Positions 52,054-61,249 of a stretch of 64,000 nucleotides of DNA are shown one piece after another; within the stretch, counting starts at the first letter, position 1; every line of letters begins with the position of its first letter. This DNA is from Bacillus testis (lineage in GTDB: Bacteria > Bacillota > Bacilli > Bacillales > DSM-1321). The stretch lies in contig NZ_LN851186.1 of the NCBI RefSeq assembly GCF_001243895.1, forward strand, positions 3,052,981 through 3,116,980, in the 5' to 3' direction. Both the position numbers and the translations under genes were made by a program. A model generated the notes under the pieces. The model was not told where the DNA came from and made no database searches. It worked only from the letters and a program-made list of their open reading frames with translations.

Positions 52054-52641
52054 TTATTTTTTCTTATCCACGAAATTGCTCTTATCAATAATGCTAAACA
52101 CGAAGGTATCTTTATCGCCTTTGTATTTTGCATATTGCAGGATATACTGCTCGTCCAAGATCGCTTTCCGTTTAATTTTCCCCTTTATCTCTGGCTGTTT
52201 GCCTTTTAGGGCCTCTTCCCAGCTGAAATCATAGGTCATAAGTAAATTCTTTTTCAGCTTAGCGAGGTTGGCTTCAGAAATATCATAGCCGATTTCTTGC
52301 AGAAGAATCTGCATCACCTTATCGCTGTCTTGATCTTCCTTGGCAAAATTAAACTGGACATACGTCACACGATCTTTTTTGCTATTGAAATTAAAAGAAT
52401 AGTTTTTAGTCTCATTTTTGAAGGACATATATTTTACGCCGCTGTTTTCCCCGTCACTTGTCTTCTCAGTAAACAGGTTTTGACCATAGGATTTTGTTAC
52501 CGCCTCTTTATATTCAGCAATGGAAAGGTCGACTGCCTGCCCTTGATTTTGCTCAGGCTCCTTTTGTGCATTGCAGCCTGCCGCACCTGTTACCATCAAA
52601 GCTGATAAAATGAAGCTTGCCAGTATCTTTTTCTTTTTCAT
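52054..52641 (-). CDS. Putative lipoprotein, 195 aa
   Basis: A short exported protein: the N-terminus is MKKKKILASFILSALMVTGA, and a lipobox-like AAGC at about residues 21-24 gives a lipid-modified cysteine. The mature part is polar and rich in lysine, with no domain I recognise (KYMSFKNETKNYSFNFNSKKD, VQFNFAKEDQDSDKV). Two alternating beta-rich blocks are likely. I start at the ATG at 52639-52641 with AGGAG upstream; the open frame runs 28 codons further without a binding site. Function unknown. Confidence 0.8.
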   Translation of the reverse strand: MKKKKILASFILSALMVTGAAGCNAQKEPEQNQGQAVDLSIAEYKEAVTKSYGQNLFTEKTSDGENSGVKYMSFKNETKNYSFNFNSKKDRVTYVQFNFAKEDQDSDKVMQILLQEIGYDISEANLAKLKKNLLMTYDFSWEEALKGKQPEIKGKIKRKAILDEQYILQYAKYKGDKDTFVFSIIDKSNFVDKKK

Positions 52642-52885
52642 GTTAGGACTCCTATCGTTTAGTGATACCTTAAAATCATACACCAAATTATACATGAAAT
52701 ATACTTCTTGGAAAGAAATGATCAACCAACAGTTGTAGGAACAAGCTGGAATCTCTTTTTAGCTTGATTAAGCAAAGATAATGAAGCATCTAACCATTGG
52801 CAGTCTCTTGTCCTTTAGTGAAATGTGAAGCCATCTATTCCTATATCACGATAAGGAAAAATGGACATTTTTTCTCGGAAGACAA

Positions 52886-52917
52886 ACAAAACCCCTTGAA
52901 TAATCAAGGGGTTTTCG
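52886..52917 (-). terminator. Terminator after tRNA-Arg
   Basis: AAAACCCCTTGA and TCAAGGGGTTTT form a perfect hairpin; on the minus strand it ends in TTTTGTTTG. It lies 14 bases behind the tRNA. Confidence 0.85.
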
Positions 52918-52928
52918 CATTCTACAAG

Positions 52929-53002
<74 letters not shown>

Positions 53003-53087
53003 ATAATCTCATTTCTTAAGGACACTTATTATTATAGTACCATATCAAAAGAAAGTCAATAGAATATTTTATTTTCTTTTGTAAGAA

Positions 53088-53121
53088 ATAAATAGCAGGG
53101 AAACGTTTCCCTGCTATTTAT
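53088..53121 (-). terminator. Terminator of the racE-gerM-rph-ysnA-ysnB block
   Basis: AAATAGCAGGGAAAC and its exact reverse complement are joined without a loop; a T-containing tail follows on the minus strand. It is just behind ysnB. Confidence 0.75.
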
Positions 53122-53132
53122 TATACACCAGA

Positions 53133-53651
53133 TTATTTCAGAATGTAAGTAGCAGATAAATTTTTTAGAAAATTTCCATGATCATCATAAAAGTTAACTT
53201 TTGCCTGCTTTCCTTCAAGCTCCAAGATGACGAAGGTCTTTTCTTTTCTGCCTCTCGGAAGGGATATGCTGCCCGGATTGATAAAAATCAAGCCATCCTC
53301 TTCCTGCATACTTCCGGCCACATGGGAATGGCCGAAACAAGCGAATTGGGCTTGTTCTTCTTCCGCCTTATACCCGAGCGGCTGAAGAGTCATCTTAATG
53401 TTATACAAATGTCCATGTGTAACAAAGAAACGATAGCCGGCGATGTCCTTTGTGACTTCTTTAGGAAATGCCGAATCGTAGTCGCAATTTCCCTTCACGT
53501 ATGTAAAACCGGCTATAGCCTCGTCATTGCTGCCCAATTCCGAATCTCCGCAATGGATCATGGCATCCATTGCGCTTCCGTATTCCGATTTCAATTTATG
53601 AAGAATGGCCGTTTGTCCATGACTGTCACTTACAATTAAGATTTTCACCAT
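53133..53651 (-). CDS. ysnB: Metallophosphoesterase YsnB (YfcE family)
   Basis: A 172-residue calcineurin-like phosphoesterase. Metal ligands are seen in order: SDSHG near residue 8, HCGDSE near 33, GNCD near 54, THGH near 79 and FGHSH near 108. The family includes phosphodiesterases acting on small substrates; the natural substrate of YsnB is not known to me. Position behind rdgB and rph agrees with B. subtilis. GGGAG precedes the ATG. Confidence 0.92.
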   Translation of the reverse strand: MVKILIVSDSHGQTAILHKLKSEYGSAMDAMIHCGDSELGSNDEAIAGFTYVKGNCDYDSAFPKEVTKDIAGYRFFVTHGHLYNIKMTLQPLGYKAEEEQAQFACFGHSHVAGSMQEEDGLIFINPGSISLPRGRKEKTFVILELEGKQAKVNFYDDHGNFLKNLSATYILK

Positions 53652-53666
53652 ACCCGCTCCCTTCTG

Positions 53667-54257
53667 TCAGAATTGTTGGATGGAGGCTTGCAGTTCGCGT
53701 AAAGCATTGGCTCTATGGCTGATTTGGTTCTTTTCTTCGGGGGACAATTCTGCCATGGCTTTGCCGAGGGATTCTACATAAAAGATTGGGTCGTATCCAA
53801 AGCCGTTGGAGCCTGTGCGTTCACGAAGGATGCGCCCTTCTACCGTCCCCCGGAATGTAACGGTCTGCTGTCCAGGTATTGCAACAGCCAATGCGCAATA
53901 AAAGCGTGCCGTCCGCTCCCTGTCAGGAACATCATTCAGCTCGGCAAGCACTTTATCTATATTTGCTTCATCGTCTTTTTGTTCGCCGGCATATCTGGCC
54001 GAATAAACACCCGGGCGTCCATCTAAAGCATCGATGATCAATCCGGAATCATCCGAGATGACCATTGTTTGGAATTGATCACGGAGCGCCTCGGCCTTTA
54101 GAATAGCATTTTCCTCAAACGTTGTGCCTGTCTCTTCGACATCCATCGCATCCTTAACATCTAGCAAGGTGCATACCTCGTAGCCAAGCGGGGCAAACAA
54201 TGTTTTAAATTCTTTGGCTTTGCCTTTATTCTTTGTGGCAATGATTACTTTTTTCAT
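53667..54257 (-). CDS. rdgB: XTP/dITP diphosphatase (RdgB/HAM1)
   Basis: Removes non-canonical purine nucleotides (XTP, dITP) by cutting to the monophosphate. Motifs: [12 protein letters not shown] at the start, [26 protein letters not shown] in the middle and [24 protein letters not shown] near the C-terminus. I start at the ATG at 54255-54257, preceded by GAGGGTG; the frame opens five codons earlier within the end of rph. It equals ysnA of B. subtilis. Confidence 0.95.
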   Translation of the reverse strand: MKKVIIATKNKGKAKEFKTLFAPLGYEVCTLLDVKDAMDVEETGTTFEENAILKAEALRDQFQTMVISDDSGLIIDALDGRPGVYSARYAGEQKDDEANIDKVLAELNDVPDRERTARFYCALAVAIPGQQTVTFRGTVEGRILRERTGSNGFGYDPIFYVESLGKAMAELSPEEKNQISHRANALRELQASIQQF

Positions 54258-54268
54258 ATCTATCACCC

Positions 54269-55012
54269 TCACTTACTGGAAATCAATTGAGCAGTTTCTC
54301 CCAGTGCTTCCTTCTGAATCTGGATTAATTCCCGGATTCCCTCATCGGCAAGGCCTAGCAATTGCTGCAGCTGAACATAAGAGAAAGTCGCTTCTTCGCC
54401 TGTCCCTTGCAGTTCAACAAACTCACCGCTGCCGGTCATCACGACATTCATATCCACTTCGGCGCTGGAATCCTCTACATAATCCAAGTCTAACACAGCA
54501 CCTGCTTCAGCTGAAATACCGACACTTGTAGCAGCCAAATAGTCTTTGATTGGGAATGTAGACAGCTTCTTTTCCTGAACAAGTTTTTCAAATGCCAATG
54601 CCATGGCAACGAAAGCGCCTGTTATGGAAGCCGTGCGTGTTCCACCGTCGGCCTGGATGACGTCGCAGTCCACCCAAACTGTCCGTTCTCCCATCGCTTC
54701 CAAATCAACTACCGCACGCAAAGCGCGGCCGATCAACCGCTGGATCTCCATGGTACGGCCTGTGATTTTTCCTTTTGCCGATTCCCGGATATTACGCTGT
54801 GCAGTCGCTGCCGGAAGCATGCTGTATTCCGCCGTGATCCACCCTTTTCCCTCACCGCGCATGAAAGGTGGCACACGTTCATCGATTGTAGCCGTACAAA
54901 TTACTTTTGTGTCCCCTACTGTAATAAGAACCGATCCGGCTGGGTGTTTGATATATCCTGTTTCTATATGTATATTCCGCAATTGGTTATTTTTTCTGCC
55001 ATCGTGGCGCAT
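54269..55012 (-). CDS. rph: Ribonuclease PH
   Basis: Phosphorolytic 3'-5' exoribonuclease that trims tRNA ends. The family core is visible as [33 protein letters not shown] and the RNA-binding and active-site segments [18 protein letters not shown] and [17 protein letters not shown]. Length 247 is typical. AGGAGG precedes the ATG. Confidence 0.97.
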   Translation of the reverse strand: MRHDGRKNNQLRNIHIETGYIKHPAGSVLITVGDTKVICTATIDERVPPFMRGEGKGWITAEYSMLPAATAQRNIRESAKGKITGRTMEIQRLIGRALRAVVDLEAMGERTVWVDCDVIQADGGTRTASITGAFVAMALAFEKLVQEKKLSTFPIKDYLAATSVGISAEAGAVLDLDYVEDSSAEVDMNVVMTGSGEFVELQGTGEEATFSYVQLQQLLGLADEGIRELIQIQKEALGETAQLISSK

Positions 55013-55072
55013 ACTAATTCCTCCTTCATTACTTGCCGTTCTATATACAGACGGCCCTTCGTCACAATAAAT

Positions 55073-55105
55073 AAGAGGCAGCTATACAGATATAGGCTGC
55101 CTCTA
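55073..55105 (-). terminator. Weak terminator or processing hairpin between gerM and rph
   Basis: GAGGCAGC and GCTGCCTC flank a 13-base loop. On the minus strand it is followed by TTATTTATTG, so termination would be partial. Confidence 0.5.
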
Positions 55106-55141
55106 TATGTGTTCCTATTTAGTATAACAAAAAAATCCGGT

Positions 55142-56209
55142 TTACAAACTAGTACTGTTCACTTTTTGCGGACGCAAAACAGGTTCGTTCAATTCTTTTC
55201 CATCCTCTGTCTTCAAAGACGCTTTCCCGTTAACCTGAATATCTACTTTTTTGATATTTTTTTGTTCAGTCAATGATAGAACAAGTGCATTGACGAGGCG
55301 CTGGGAAACTGTATTTTCTTCAAAACTGCCAAAAATGCTTTCCGTGAAATTAAGGGTCACTTCTCCATCCTTTACCTTTGGTTTTTCAACCAAGGCCAGC
55401 TCCGGCATGAATTCCGTAACCAAATTCTTTTTCCCGGAAGGCACTTCAGCGAGTTGTTCAACGACAGCACCGGCCATATCTTTTTCAGTGGAGCTAATCC
55501 GTTTTGTAACCGGCACGTAATAATAGTAATCTGCTTTTCCGCCTAAATAATAGACAGTCAGTGGTTTTGTATGCGTAAGATCTGCAATATCAGATGTATC
55601 TATATTGATGCCGCTCGCCCTGGTCAAATTCTTGCTGATTGGCGTATGGTTGACCGGCATTTCTTTCAATTTTGTGCCATTCATCTTAATCGTGACGCTT
55701 TTGACAGAATCAAATTGGGTCATTGTCCAAGTTACAGCTTGAAGAATCCTTAATTCGTCTTCTTTTTTATAGTTTGCGAATTCCTTCGAAAAATCCACAG
55801 TTGCCTTTCCATCCTTCGTCACATCTACGTCCACTTGGGTATCGGCAGGCAGAACCGCACGAAAACCGGATAGAAGCATATCAGTGACCGGACCGTCCTG
55901 CACCAGATATTCCAACGCCTGCTTCGTAACTCCCTGGCTGTGCGGCAAAGCCATGGATTGAGGTACTACATATCCATTCTTATCGATCAAATAGAGCTCG
56001 GTCATGACTGTTTTGCTAGTGGCATCCTCTTTCGCAGCACTCTTTTGTTTAGTGCTATGATCATTAAGCGCTGCACTGTCCTTCACTATTACTTCTCTTT
56101 GGGGCGGATCGATCGCCTTGTCCTTCATATTAAATACCCCGCATCCCCCGAGTATGACTGAAGAAGCCAGTACGGTTGTAGCGATTGCCGCACTCGTTTT
56201 CTTAGACAT
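55142..56209 (-). CDS. gerM: Germination/sporulation lipoprotein GerM
   Basis: A 355-residue lipoprotein needed for normal sporulation and germination in B. subtilis, where it is part of the channel complex across the forespore membranes. The signal is MSKKTSAAIATTVLASS with lipobox ILGGC near residue 22. Two GerMN domains follow (about 85-200 and 225-345), each with a pattern like VTWTMTQFDSVKSVTIKMNG and VLSLTEQKNIKKVDIQVNG. The start at 56207-56209 has AGGAGGG upstream. Confidence 0.95.
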   Translation of the reverse strand: MSKKTSAAIATTVLASSVILGGCGVFNMKDKAIDPPQREVIVKDSAALNDHSTKQKSAAKEDATSKTVMTELYLIDKNGYVVPQSMALPHSQGVTKQALEYLVQDGPVTDMLLSGFRAVLPADTQVDVDVTKDGKATVDFSKEFANYKKEDELRILQAVTWTMTQFDSVKSVTIKMNGTKLKEMPVNHTPISKNLTRASGINIDTSDIADLTHTKPLTVYYLGGKADYYYYVPVTKRISSTEKDMAGAVVEQLAEVPSGKKNLVTEFMPELALVEKPKVKDGEVTLNFTESIFGSFEENTVSQRLVNALVLSLTEQKNIKKVDIQVNGKASLKTEDGKELNEPVLRPQKVNSTSL

Positions 56210-56239
56210 CTTTTTCCCTCCTACCATGGTTTGTACTAT

Positions 56240-56269
56240 TATGTATACGAGCTTCCCCCATAAATAGAC
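56240..56269 (-). promoter_or_regulatory. Candidate SigE promoter of gerM
   Basis: On the minus strand GTCTATTT (56262-56269) and TATACATA (56240-56247) are 14 bases apart, resembling the SigE pattern with several mismatches. gerM is made in the mother cell in B. subtilis. Confidence 0.4.
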
Positions 56270-56277
56270 CTTTGCGG

Positions 56278-56309
56278 AAGAAAAAAAGACCCCCTGAAAT
56301 GGGGATCCT
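56278..56309 (-). terminator. Rho-independent terminator of racE
   Basis: On the minus strand GATCCCC pairs with GGGGGTC around ATTTCA, followed by seven T residues. Confidence 0.85.
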
Positions 56310-57105
56310 AGTTTAATTTAATAGAATATACATGCTGCAAATCCTTTTGCAGCCAAGATGAAGCAATCCGGTGGAACATATCCCGGGAGCCGGTTGTATA
56401 AAAATAGTGTTCCGGTTTCTCATTCTGGTCATTCAACAACCCTTTATATTCAAGGATGGCACTTGTCTCACGGGCTGTTTCATCTCCGGAGGAAATGACT
56501 TTGACCCCTTTGCCCATAGTGGACGAAATAAGCGGGCCCAAAAGCGGGTAATGGGTGCAGCCAAGAATAAGCGTATCGATGCCGGAACCTTTGAAAGGAG
56601 CCAATGACTCTGCCACCACTTTTTTGACAAGAGCACCGGAATACTCACCGCTCTCTACAATCGGCACAAATTTCGGGCAGGCGATACTCTTGACACTAAC
56701 TTGGTCATTGATGGACTTTAAGGCATCCGGATAGGCACCGCTTTTAACGGTACCCACTGTGCCGATTACACCAATATTCAAATTGCTGGAGTTCTTGATA
56801 GCTGCCCTTGCTCCTGGTTGGATTACACCAAGTACAGGAATGGGTACATTCTTCTTAATATCTTCCAATGCTGCCGCTGTGGCAGTATTGCAGGCAATAA
56901 TCAGCATTTTTATCTTTTTGGCCAGTAAAAATTCAGTCAGCTGCCATGTAAAGGCCCGGACTTCTTCTTTTGTGCGGGGGCCGTACGGGCATCTGGCATT
57001 ATCGCCCAAATAAATAATCTGCTCATTGGGCAACTGGCGGATAATCTCCTTGGCCACGGTTAATCCGCCCACGCCGGAATCTATTATACCAATAGGTTGT
57101 TTCAC
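56308..57105 (-). CDS. racE: Glutamate racemase
   Basis: Makes D-glutamate for peptidoglycan. The N-terminal [17 protein letters not shown], and both catalytic cysteine regions, [12 protein letters not shown] and [13 protein letters not shown], are present. Length 265 is normal. I chose the GTG at 57103-57105, with GAGG nine bases upstream; the TTG five codons earlier overlaps the ysmB stop. The same protein is called MurI elsewhere. It is closely spaced behind ysmB. Confidence 0.96.
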   Translation of the reverse strand: MKQPIGIIDSGVGGLTVAKEIIRQLPNEQIIYLGDNARCPYGPRTKEEVRAFTWQLTEFLLAKKIKMLIIACNTATAAALEDIKKNVPIPVLGVIQPGARAAIKNSSNLNIGVIGTVGTVKSGAYPDALKSINDQVSVKSIACPKFVPIVESGEYSGALVKKVVAESLAPFKGSGIDTLILGCTHYPLLGPLISSTMGKGVKVISSGDETARETSAILEYKGLLNDQNEKPEHYFYTTGSRDMFHRIASSWLQKDLQHVYSIKLN

Positions 57106-57116
57106 AATATCTCGCC

Positions 57117-57569
57117 TCAATTTTCTTTCATTTCTTGATGTAATTTAATTAGAGAGCGATTGAGTGAAACAATTTCATCATCGCTGTACTCCACAAAAAT
57201 ATCCTTGAGATATCCTTGGCGCTTGCCGATCACGTCATCTATAATCCGTTTGCCTTCCTCAAGAAGATGAATGCGGATGACGCGGCGGTCTTTTTCTCCT
57301 TTTATGCGCTGTAATAATTGCTTTTTCTCCATTCTGTCCACCAAATCAGTGGTTGTGCTACAGGCGAGGAACATTTTATTCGACAGTTCGCCGATTGTCA
57401 TGTCACCATCTTCATTCAACCATTGCAAAGCAATGAACTGCGGGGGTGTAATGGAATATTCATTCAGCATCTCCCGTCCCTTTTGTTTCACAATCGCCGA
57501 AATGAATCTTAATTCTTTTTCTATAGAAGCCACTAAATCATCGCTTAGTGAGTTTTGATTTGTAGTCAT
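57117..57569 (-). CDS. ysmB: MarR-family regulator YsmB
   Basis: A 150-residue winged helix-turn-helix regulator. The recognition part reads [32 protein letters not shown] and the wing [20 protein letters not shown]. Position between gerE and racE equals ysmB of B. subtilis. The ATG at 57567-57569 has AGGGG upstream; the open frame runs 38 codons further into unlikely sequence. The regulated genes are unknown; the next gene in the other direction is glycerol dehydrogenase. Confidence 0.92.
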   Translation of the reverse strand: MTTNQNSLSDDLVASIEKELRFISAIVKQKGREMLNEYSITPPQFIALQWLNEDGDMTIGELSNKMFLACSTTTDLVDRMEKKQLLQRIKGEKDRRVIRIHLLEEGKRIIDDVIGKRQGYLKDIFVEYSDDEIVSLNRSLIKLHQEMKEN

Positions 57570-57795
57570 ATTCACAACCCCTGGATATTTTCTACTTTTA
57601 TTATCTATCATTTTCACCCAATTGCAAAGAAATTTCAAGTTAGTGGAACCAGCCTGTACAAATAAGCACATAGGAATGACCAATCATTTTAATGGGAGAT
57701 TTTAATCTTTTGTTCAAAAAAATGTTTCATTCCTATCGGCTAAGGGTACTAAGAGGGGTGAAAAATTAACTCCAAAGAAAAGGTGGTTCTTGCAT

Positions 57796-58905
57796 ATGAA
57801 TACTGCTAAATCTGTTACTTCACCTAGAAAATTCATTATCGGGAAAGGCCTACTTAGCGACTTAAACACCTATACATCCGTATACGGGAAAAAAGCTTAT
57901 GTAATTTGTGACGAATTCATCTTGGAACGGGTTAAAGAAGAAGGTGGCGCGTCTTTCGATAAAGGTGGAAACGAAGCAACATTCGTTAAATTCGGAGGCG
58001 AATGTACACAGGAAGAAATCGATACACACAGAAAAGCAGCAACTGATATGAAAGCTGACATCATCGTTGGTGTTGGCGGCGGTAAAACATTAGATACAGC
58101 AAAATCTACTGCATACTTTGAAAAACTGCCGGTCGTCATTTTTCCTACCATTGCGTCTACGGATGCTCCGTGTACGGCTTTAGCAGTAATCTATAATACA
58201 GATGGTTCATTTGACCGTTATTTATTCCTGCCATCCAATCCGGATATCGTATTAGCAGATACAACGATTCTTGCCGGAGCCCCTAAACGTTTCTTCCTGG
58301 CAGGAATCGGCGATGCCCTTGCAACTTATTTTGAAGCACGGGCCTGCTACCGTTCAAACGGCGATAACCTTGTCTTGATGAAACCATCTTGGACAGGCCT
58401 GGGATTAGCAAAATTATGCTACGAAACAGTCTTGCAATATGGGGAACAAGCTGCCCTCGCTGTAGAACAAGGAATGGTAACACCGGCAGTCGAAAAAACA
58501 ATTGAGGCCACCATTTACTTAAGCGGAGTTGGCGCGGAAGCCGGAGGGCTTGCTGCAGCCCATGCAATCCATAACGGAATGACTGCTGTACCTGAATTGC
58601 ATGGTGTGCAGCATGGAGAGAAAGTCGTATTTGGGTTGCTTGCACAATTAGTGCTAGAGGATGTTCCAAAAGAAGAATTAGAAACAGTCATCTCTTTCAT
58701 TAAAAAAGTGGGTCTTCCTTTGACACTTAAAGACCTTGGCCTAACCGAATTTAAAGAGAGTGAATGGCGCCAAGTGGCGAAGGATGCCTGTGCTGAAGGT
58801 GATACAATGGGCAATATGCCTTTGCCTGTTACACCTGAAGATGTATACAACGCAATCGTTGCCGCTGATGCAATTGCCAATCACTATAAAAATATAGATC
58901 TATAA
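57796..58905 (+). CDS. gldA: Glycerol dehydrogenase
   Basis: NAD-dependent oxidation of glycerol to dihydroxyacetone, iron-type alcohol dehydrogenase family using zinc. The dinucleotide-binding part VGVGGGKTLDTAK, the metal ligands in LAGIGDALATYFEA, AAHAIHNGMT and LHGVQHGEKVVFG, and the start AKSVTSPRKFIIGKG are all present. Length 369 is normal. The ATG at 57796 has AAAGGTGG nine bases upstream. It is divergent from ysmB and is an insertion relative to the B. subtilis order. Confidence 0.95.
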   Translation: MNTAKSVTSPRKFIIGKGLLSDLNTYTSVYGKKAYVICDEFILERVKEEGGASFDKGGNEATFVKFGGECTQEEIDTHRKAATDMKADIIVGVGGGKTLDTAKSTAYFEKLPVVIFPTIASTDAPCTALAVIYNTDGSFDRYLFLPSNPDIVLADTTILAGAPKRFFLAGIGDALATYFEARACYRSNGDNLVLMKPSWTGLGLAKLCYETVLQYGEQAALAVEQGMVTPAVEKTIEATIYLSGVGAEAGGLAAAHAIHNGMTAVPELHGVQHGEKVVFGLLAQLVLEDVPKEELETVISFIKKVGLPLTLKDLGLTEFKESEWRQVAKDACAEGDTMGNMPLPVTPEDVYNAIVAADAIANHYKNIDL

Positions 58906-58916
58906 TCTATACAGCG

Positions 58917-58953
58917 AATAGGTGGCGGGGCATTAGTCCCCCGCCTATTTTAT
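58917..58953 (+). terminator. Rho-independent terminator of gldA
   Basis: AGGTGGCGGGG pairs with CCCCCGCCT (one bulge) around CATTAGT, followed by ATTTTA. Confidence 0.75.
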
Positions 58954-59026
58954 CGGATTACTACTTGCCTACTCCATTTACTTGCGTATAGAATCTGCTG
59001 CTTTAACGCCCATTAGAAGGATACAC

Positions 59027-59095
59027 GAAAAAAAGCAGCCACGGCTTTTCTTGGCAGTAATATGCCACCAAGAATATACCGGCTGCTTTTTATCC
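59027..59095. terminator. Bidirectional compound hairpin after gerE
   Basis: AAAAAGCAGCC pairs with GGCTGCTTTTT at the outside; inside, TTCTTGG pairs with CCAAGAA around GGCA...TGCC. T-runs are present on both strands, so it can end gerE transcripts on the minus strand. Confidence 0.75.
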
Positions 59096-59155
59096 ATGGA
59101 GTGCCTGCCCTGAATGAACCCATAACTGGCTGTCACAACAGACAAATATTCTATG

Positions 59156-59380
59156 CTATAAATGAAGTTCCCCCATGCGAAGGAGTTCTACTACCGCTTG
59201 TGAACGCCCTTTCACGCCAAGCTTTTGCATGGCATTCGAAATATGGTTCCGAACCGTTTTTTCGCTTATGAACAATTCACCGGCAATTTCCTTCGTAGTC
59301 TTATCCTGAACTAATAACTCAAAAACTTCTTTTTCTCTTTTTGTGAGTAATGGTTTATGAGTGAATTCATTCTCCTTCAA
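59156..59380 (-). CDS. gerE: Spore mother-cell transcription factor GerE
   Basis: A 74-residue LuxR-type DNA-binding protein that acts late in the mother cell, switching coat genes together with SigK. The helix-turn-helix reads TTKEIAGELFISEKTVRNHISNAMQKLGV. Length and sequence agree with B. subtilis GerE. The start is a TTG with GGAGGG about nine bases upstream; the nearby ATG is out of frame. Confidence 0.97.
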   Translation of the reverse strand: MKENEFTHKPLLTKREKEVFELLVQDKTTKEIAGELFISEKTVRNHISNAMQKLGVKGRSQAVVELLRMGELHL

Positions 59381-59443
59381 GTACTGTAACCCTCCTTGCC
59401 TTGATCAGCTGTAACCTAGGAATGGGTATAGATTTAGTCAACA

Positions 59444-59471
59444 TATCATATGATGCGTTGCCGAAGGAAGT
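59444..59471 (-). promoter_or_regulatory. Candidate SigK promoter of gerE
   Basis: On the minus strand AC (59470-59471) and CATATGATA (59444-59452) are 17 bases apart, fitting the SigK pattern AC-N16-17-CATAnnnTA. gerE depends on SigK in B. subtilis. The implied start is about 60 bases before the gene. Confidence 0.6.
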
Positions 59472-59770
59472 GACGGCTAAATGTTAAGCCTTTTATTAAT
59501 CTATTCAACACCTTACAGTACTAGTATCAAAACGATAGCAAAACCATTTCCCCATACCGGCCCAGGCGGGTAAAACATCCAAAATGGTTTTTGGCCATTT
59601 TGCCAGGCAGTTGTTTTTCACTTTAAAAAGGGAGAAATCAGCTCCTTCGATTTACCAAAAAATTGATCTAGCCCTAAAAAGGCTGCCTGCAACGAATAGC
59701 CAGTAAAGCAAGAACATTACCTATTTAGTATATGCGAAACGCCCTTTTATGGTTAGTCGTTCACGGGCAT

Positions 59771-59890
59771 ACACATACTTTAATCGATGGGGGGCAATCA
59801 TCCCCACCGATCCTTAGTTGGACCAATCGGATTCTTACGGGCGCTTGATCTCCCGCGTTGAAGCGGACATATTAGCACTATTTAGAATGG
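59771..59890 (-). repeat. Dispersed hairpin repeat, inverted copy H
   Basis: Lies in the opposite direction to the others. On the minus strand it reads CCATTCTAAATAGTGCTAAT, then AGCGCCCGTAAGAATCCGAT, TGGTCCAAC and GGATCGGTGGGG with CCCCCCATCGATT. Left stem decayed, right stem nearly intact. Its left edge is about 10 bases from the ysmA stop. Confidence 0.8.
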
Positions 59891-59900
59891 TAGAAAATCT

Positions 59901-60365
59901 TTACACCGTGAGTCCGCTGGTTTGCTTAAAAAGCTTTTTCATATCTTCATTCCATGGGATTGACTTGCCTGTATGCCTAGAAATTTGGACGATTGTCCCC
60001 CGCCCCGTAAATACGATTTCTTCTTCATTCTTTACAGCCATATAATGTAAATCAACGGATGAATTACCGATGGATACGGCTTTCACAAAGATTTGCAGAT
60101 GATCATCATAGAAAACTTGTTTAATATAATCGCATTGGAGATCAGCCACGACCGGAATTGACTCAAAGGTTGGGTCCACCCAATTTTTCATGAAACCCAA
60201 ATCCTTGAAATACTCGATTCTTGCCAGCTCAAAATACGTAAATGGAACTGTATTATTTAGGTGGCCGAACATATCTGTTTCCGAAAATCTGACTGTAACT
60301 GGGTGGGAGAACTGAAACGTTTCCCGCCATTTATTCATATCTTCAATATAAGTAATTCTTGGCAT
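59901..60365 (-). CDS. ysmA: Acyl-CoA thioesterase-like protein YsmA
   Basis: A 154-residue hotdog-fold protein of the 4-hydroxybenzoyl-CoA thioesterase type. The family pattern is clear in VRFSETDMFGHLNNTVPFTYFELAR, with the aspartate expected for catalysis in ETDMFGH. Position between gerE and sdhB equals ysmA of B. subtilis. The thioester substrate is unknown. AGAAGG precedes the ATG. Confidence 0.9.
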   Translation of the reverse strand: MPRITYIEDMNKWRETFQFSHPVTVRFSETDMFGHLNNTVPFTYFELARIEYFKDLGFMKNWVDPTFESIPVVADLQCDYIKQVFYDDHLQIFVKAVSIGNSSVDLHYMAVKNEEEIVFTGRGTIVQISRHTGKSIPWNEDMKKLFKQTSGLTV

Positions 60366-60448
60366 CCATTATACCTTCTTCCTTTGAATGAACAATCATT
60401 CATTTTATTTATTAAAAAACAACTATTTCCTGAGAAACAGTCTGATAA

Positions 60449-60482
60449 GCAAACCCTCAGCTCAAGGGCTGAGGGTTTATTC
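60449..60482 (-). terminator. Rho-independent terminator of the sdh operon
   Basis: AAACCCTCAGC and GCTGAGGGTTT form a perfect stem around TCAAGG just behind sdhB. On the minus strand the hairpin ends in GGGTTTGC, so the T-run is short. Confidence 0.72.
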
Positions 60483-60485
60483 AAA

Positions 60486-61247
60486 TTAAATATGGTCGCT
60501 TCCAAAGAAATTCTTAAATGCTTGTAATGTTGTATCCCGGTTAAGCGCCGCAATAGATGTAGTCAAAGGTATTCCTTTCGGGCACGATTGAACACAGTTT
60601 TGTGAGTTACTGCAATTCGAAAGCCCCCCGTCTCCCATAATGGCTTCCAGACGGTCTTTCTTATGCATTTCACCAGTCGGATGAGCATTGAAAAGGCGTA
60701 CTTGTGACAACGGAGCAGGCCCGATAAAATTCGTTTTGCTATTTACATTCGGGCAGGCTTCCAGGCAGACACCACATGTCATACATTTGGATAACTCATA
60801 TGCCCATTGGCGTTTTTGCTCAGGCATACGAGGTCCTGGACCCAAATCATATGTGCCATCAATAGGAATCCAGGCCTTCACTTTTTTCAACGAATCAAAC
60901 ATTCGGCTGCGATCAATCTGCAAATCGCGGATTACCGGGAATGTCTTCATCGGAGCCAAGCGGATCGGCTGCTCTAATTGATCTACTAAAGCCGTACAGG
61001 ATTGGCGCGGTTTTCCGTTGATTACCATAGAACAGGCTCCGCATACTTCCTCTAGGCAGTTCATATCCCAAGTCACCGGTGTTGTCTTTTCCCCTTTAGC
61101 ATTGACCGGGTTTCTTCTGATTTCCATCAATGCAGAAATGACATTCATATTCGTTGTATAAGGAACTACAAATTCTTCTTCATAAGGGGCTGACTCAGGA
61201 TCATTCTGACGAGTGACAATAAAACGTACAGTTTTTTTATCAGCCAT
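60486..61247 (-). CDS. sdhB: Succinate dehydrogenase iron-sulfur subunit
   Basis: Carries electrons from SdhA to the membrane subunit through three clusters. The [2Fe-2S] cysteines are in CLEEVCGACSMVINGKPRQSC-type spacing near residues 60-80; the other clusters use CMTCGVCLEACPN and CSNSQNCVQSCPKG. At 253 residues it has the usual Bacillus length. It is the last gene of sdhCAB, two bases behind sdhA. GAGGAG precedes the ATG. Confidence 0.98.
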   Translation of the reverse strand: MADKKTVRFIVTRQNDPESAPYEEEFVVPYTTNMNVISALMEIRRNPVNAKGEKTTPVTWDMNCLEEVCGACSMVINGKPRQSCTALVDQLEQPIRLAPMKTFPVIRDLQIDRSRMFDSLKKVKAWIPIDGTYDLGPGPRMPEQKRQWAYELSKCMTCGVCLEACPNVNSKTNFIGPAPLSQVRLFNAHPTGEMHKKDRLEAIMGDGGLSNCSNSQNCVQSCPKGIPLTTSIAALNRDTTLQAFKNFFGSDHI

Positions 61248-61249
61248 TT

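Larger units (their letters stand above)
59381..59900. other. Spacer between gerE and ysmA
   Basis: It contains the candidate SigK promoter of gerE, an inverted repeat CAAAATGG/CCATTTTG at about 59579-59601, and repeat copy H near ysmA. No open frame with a binding site is present. Confidence 0.5.
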
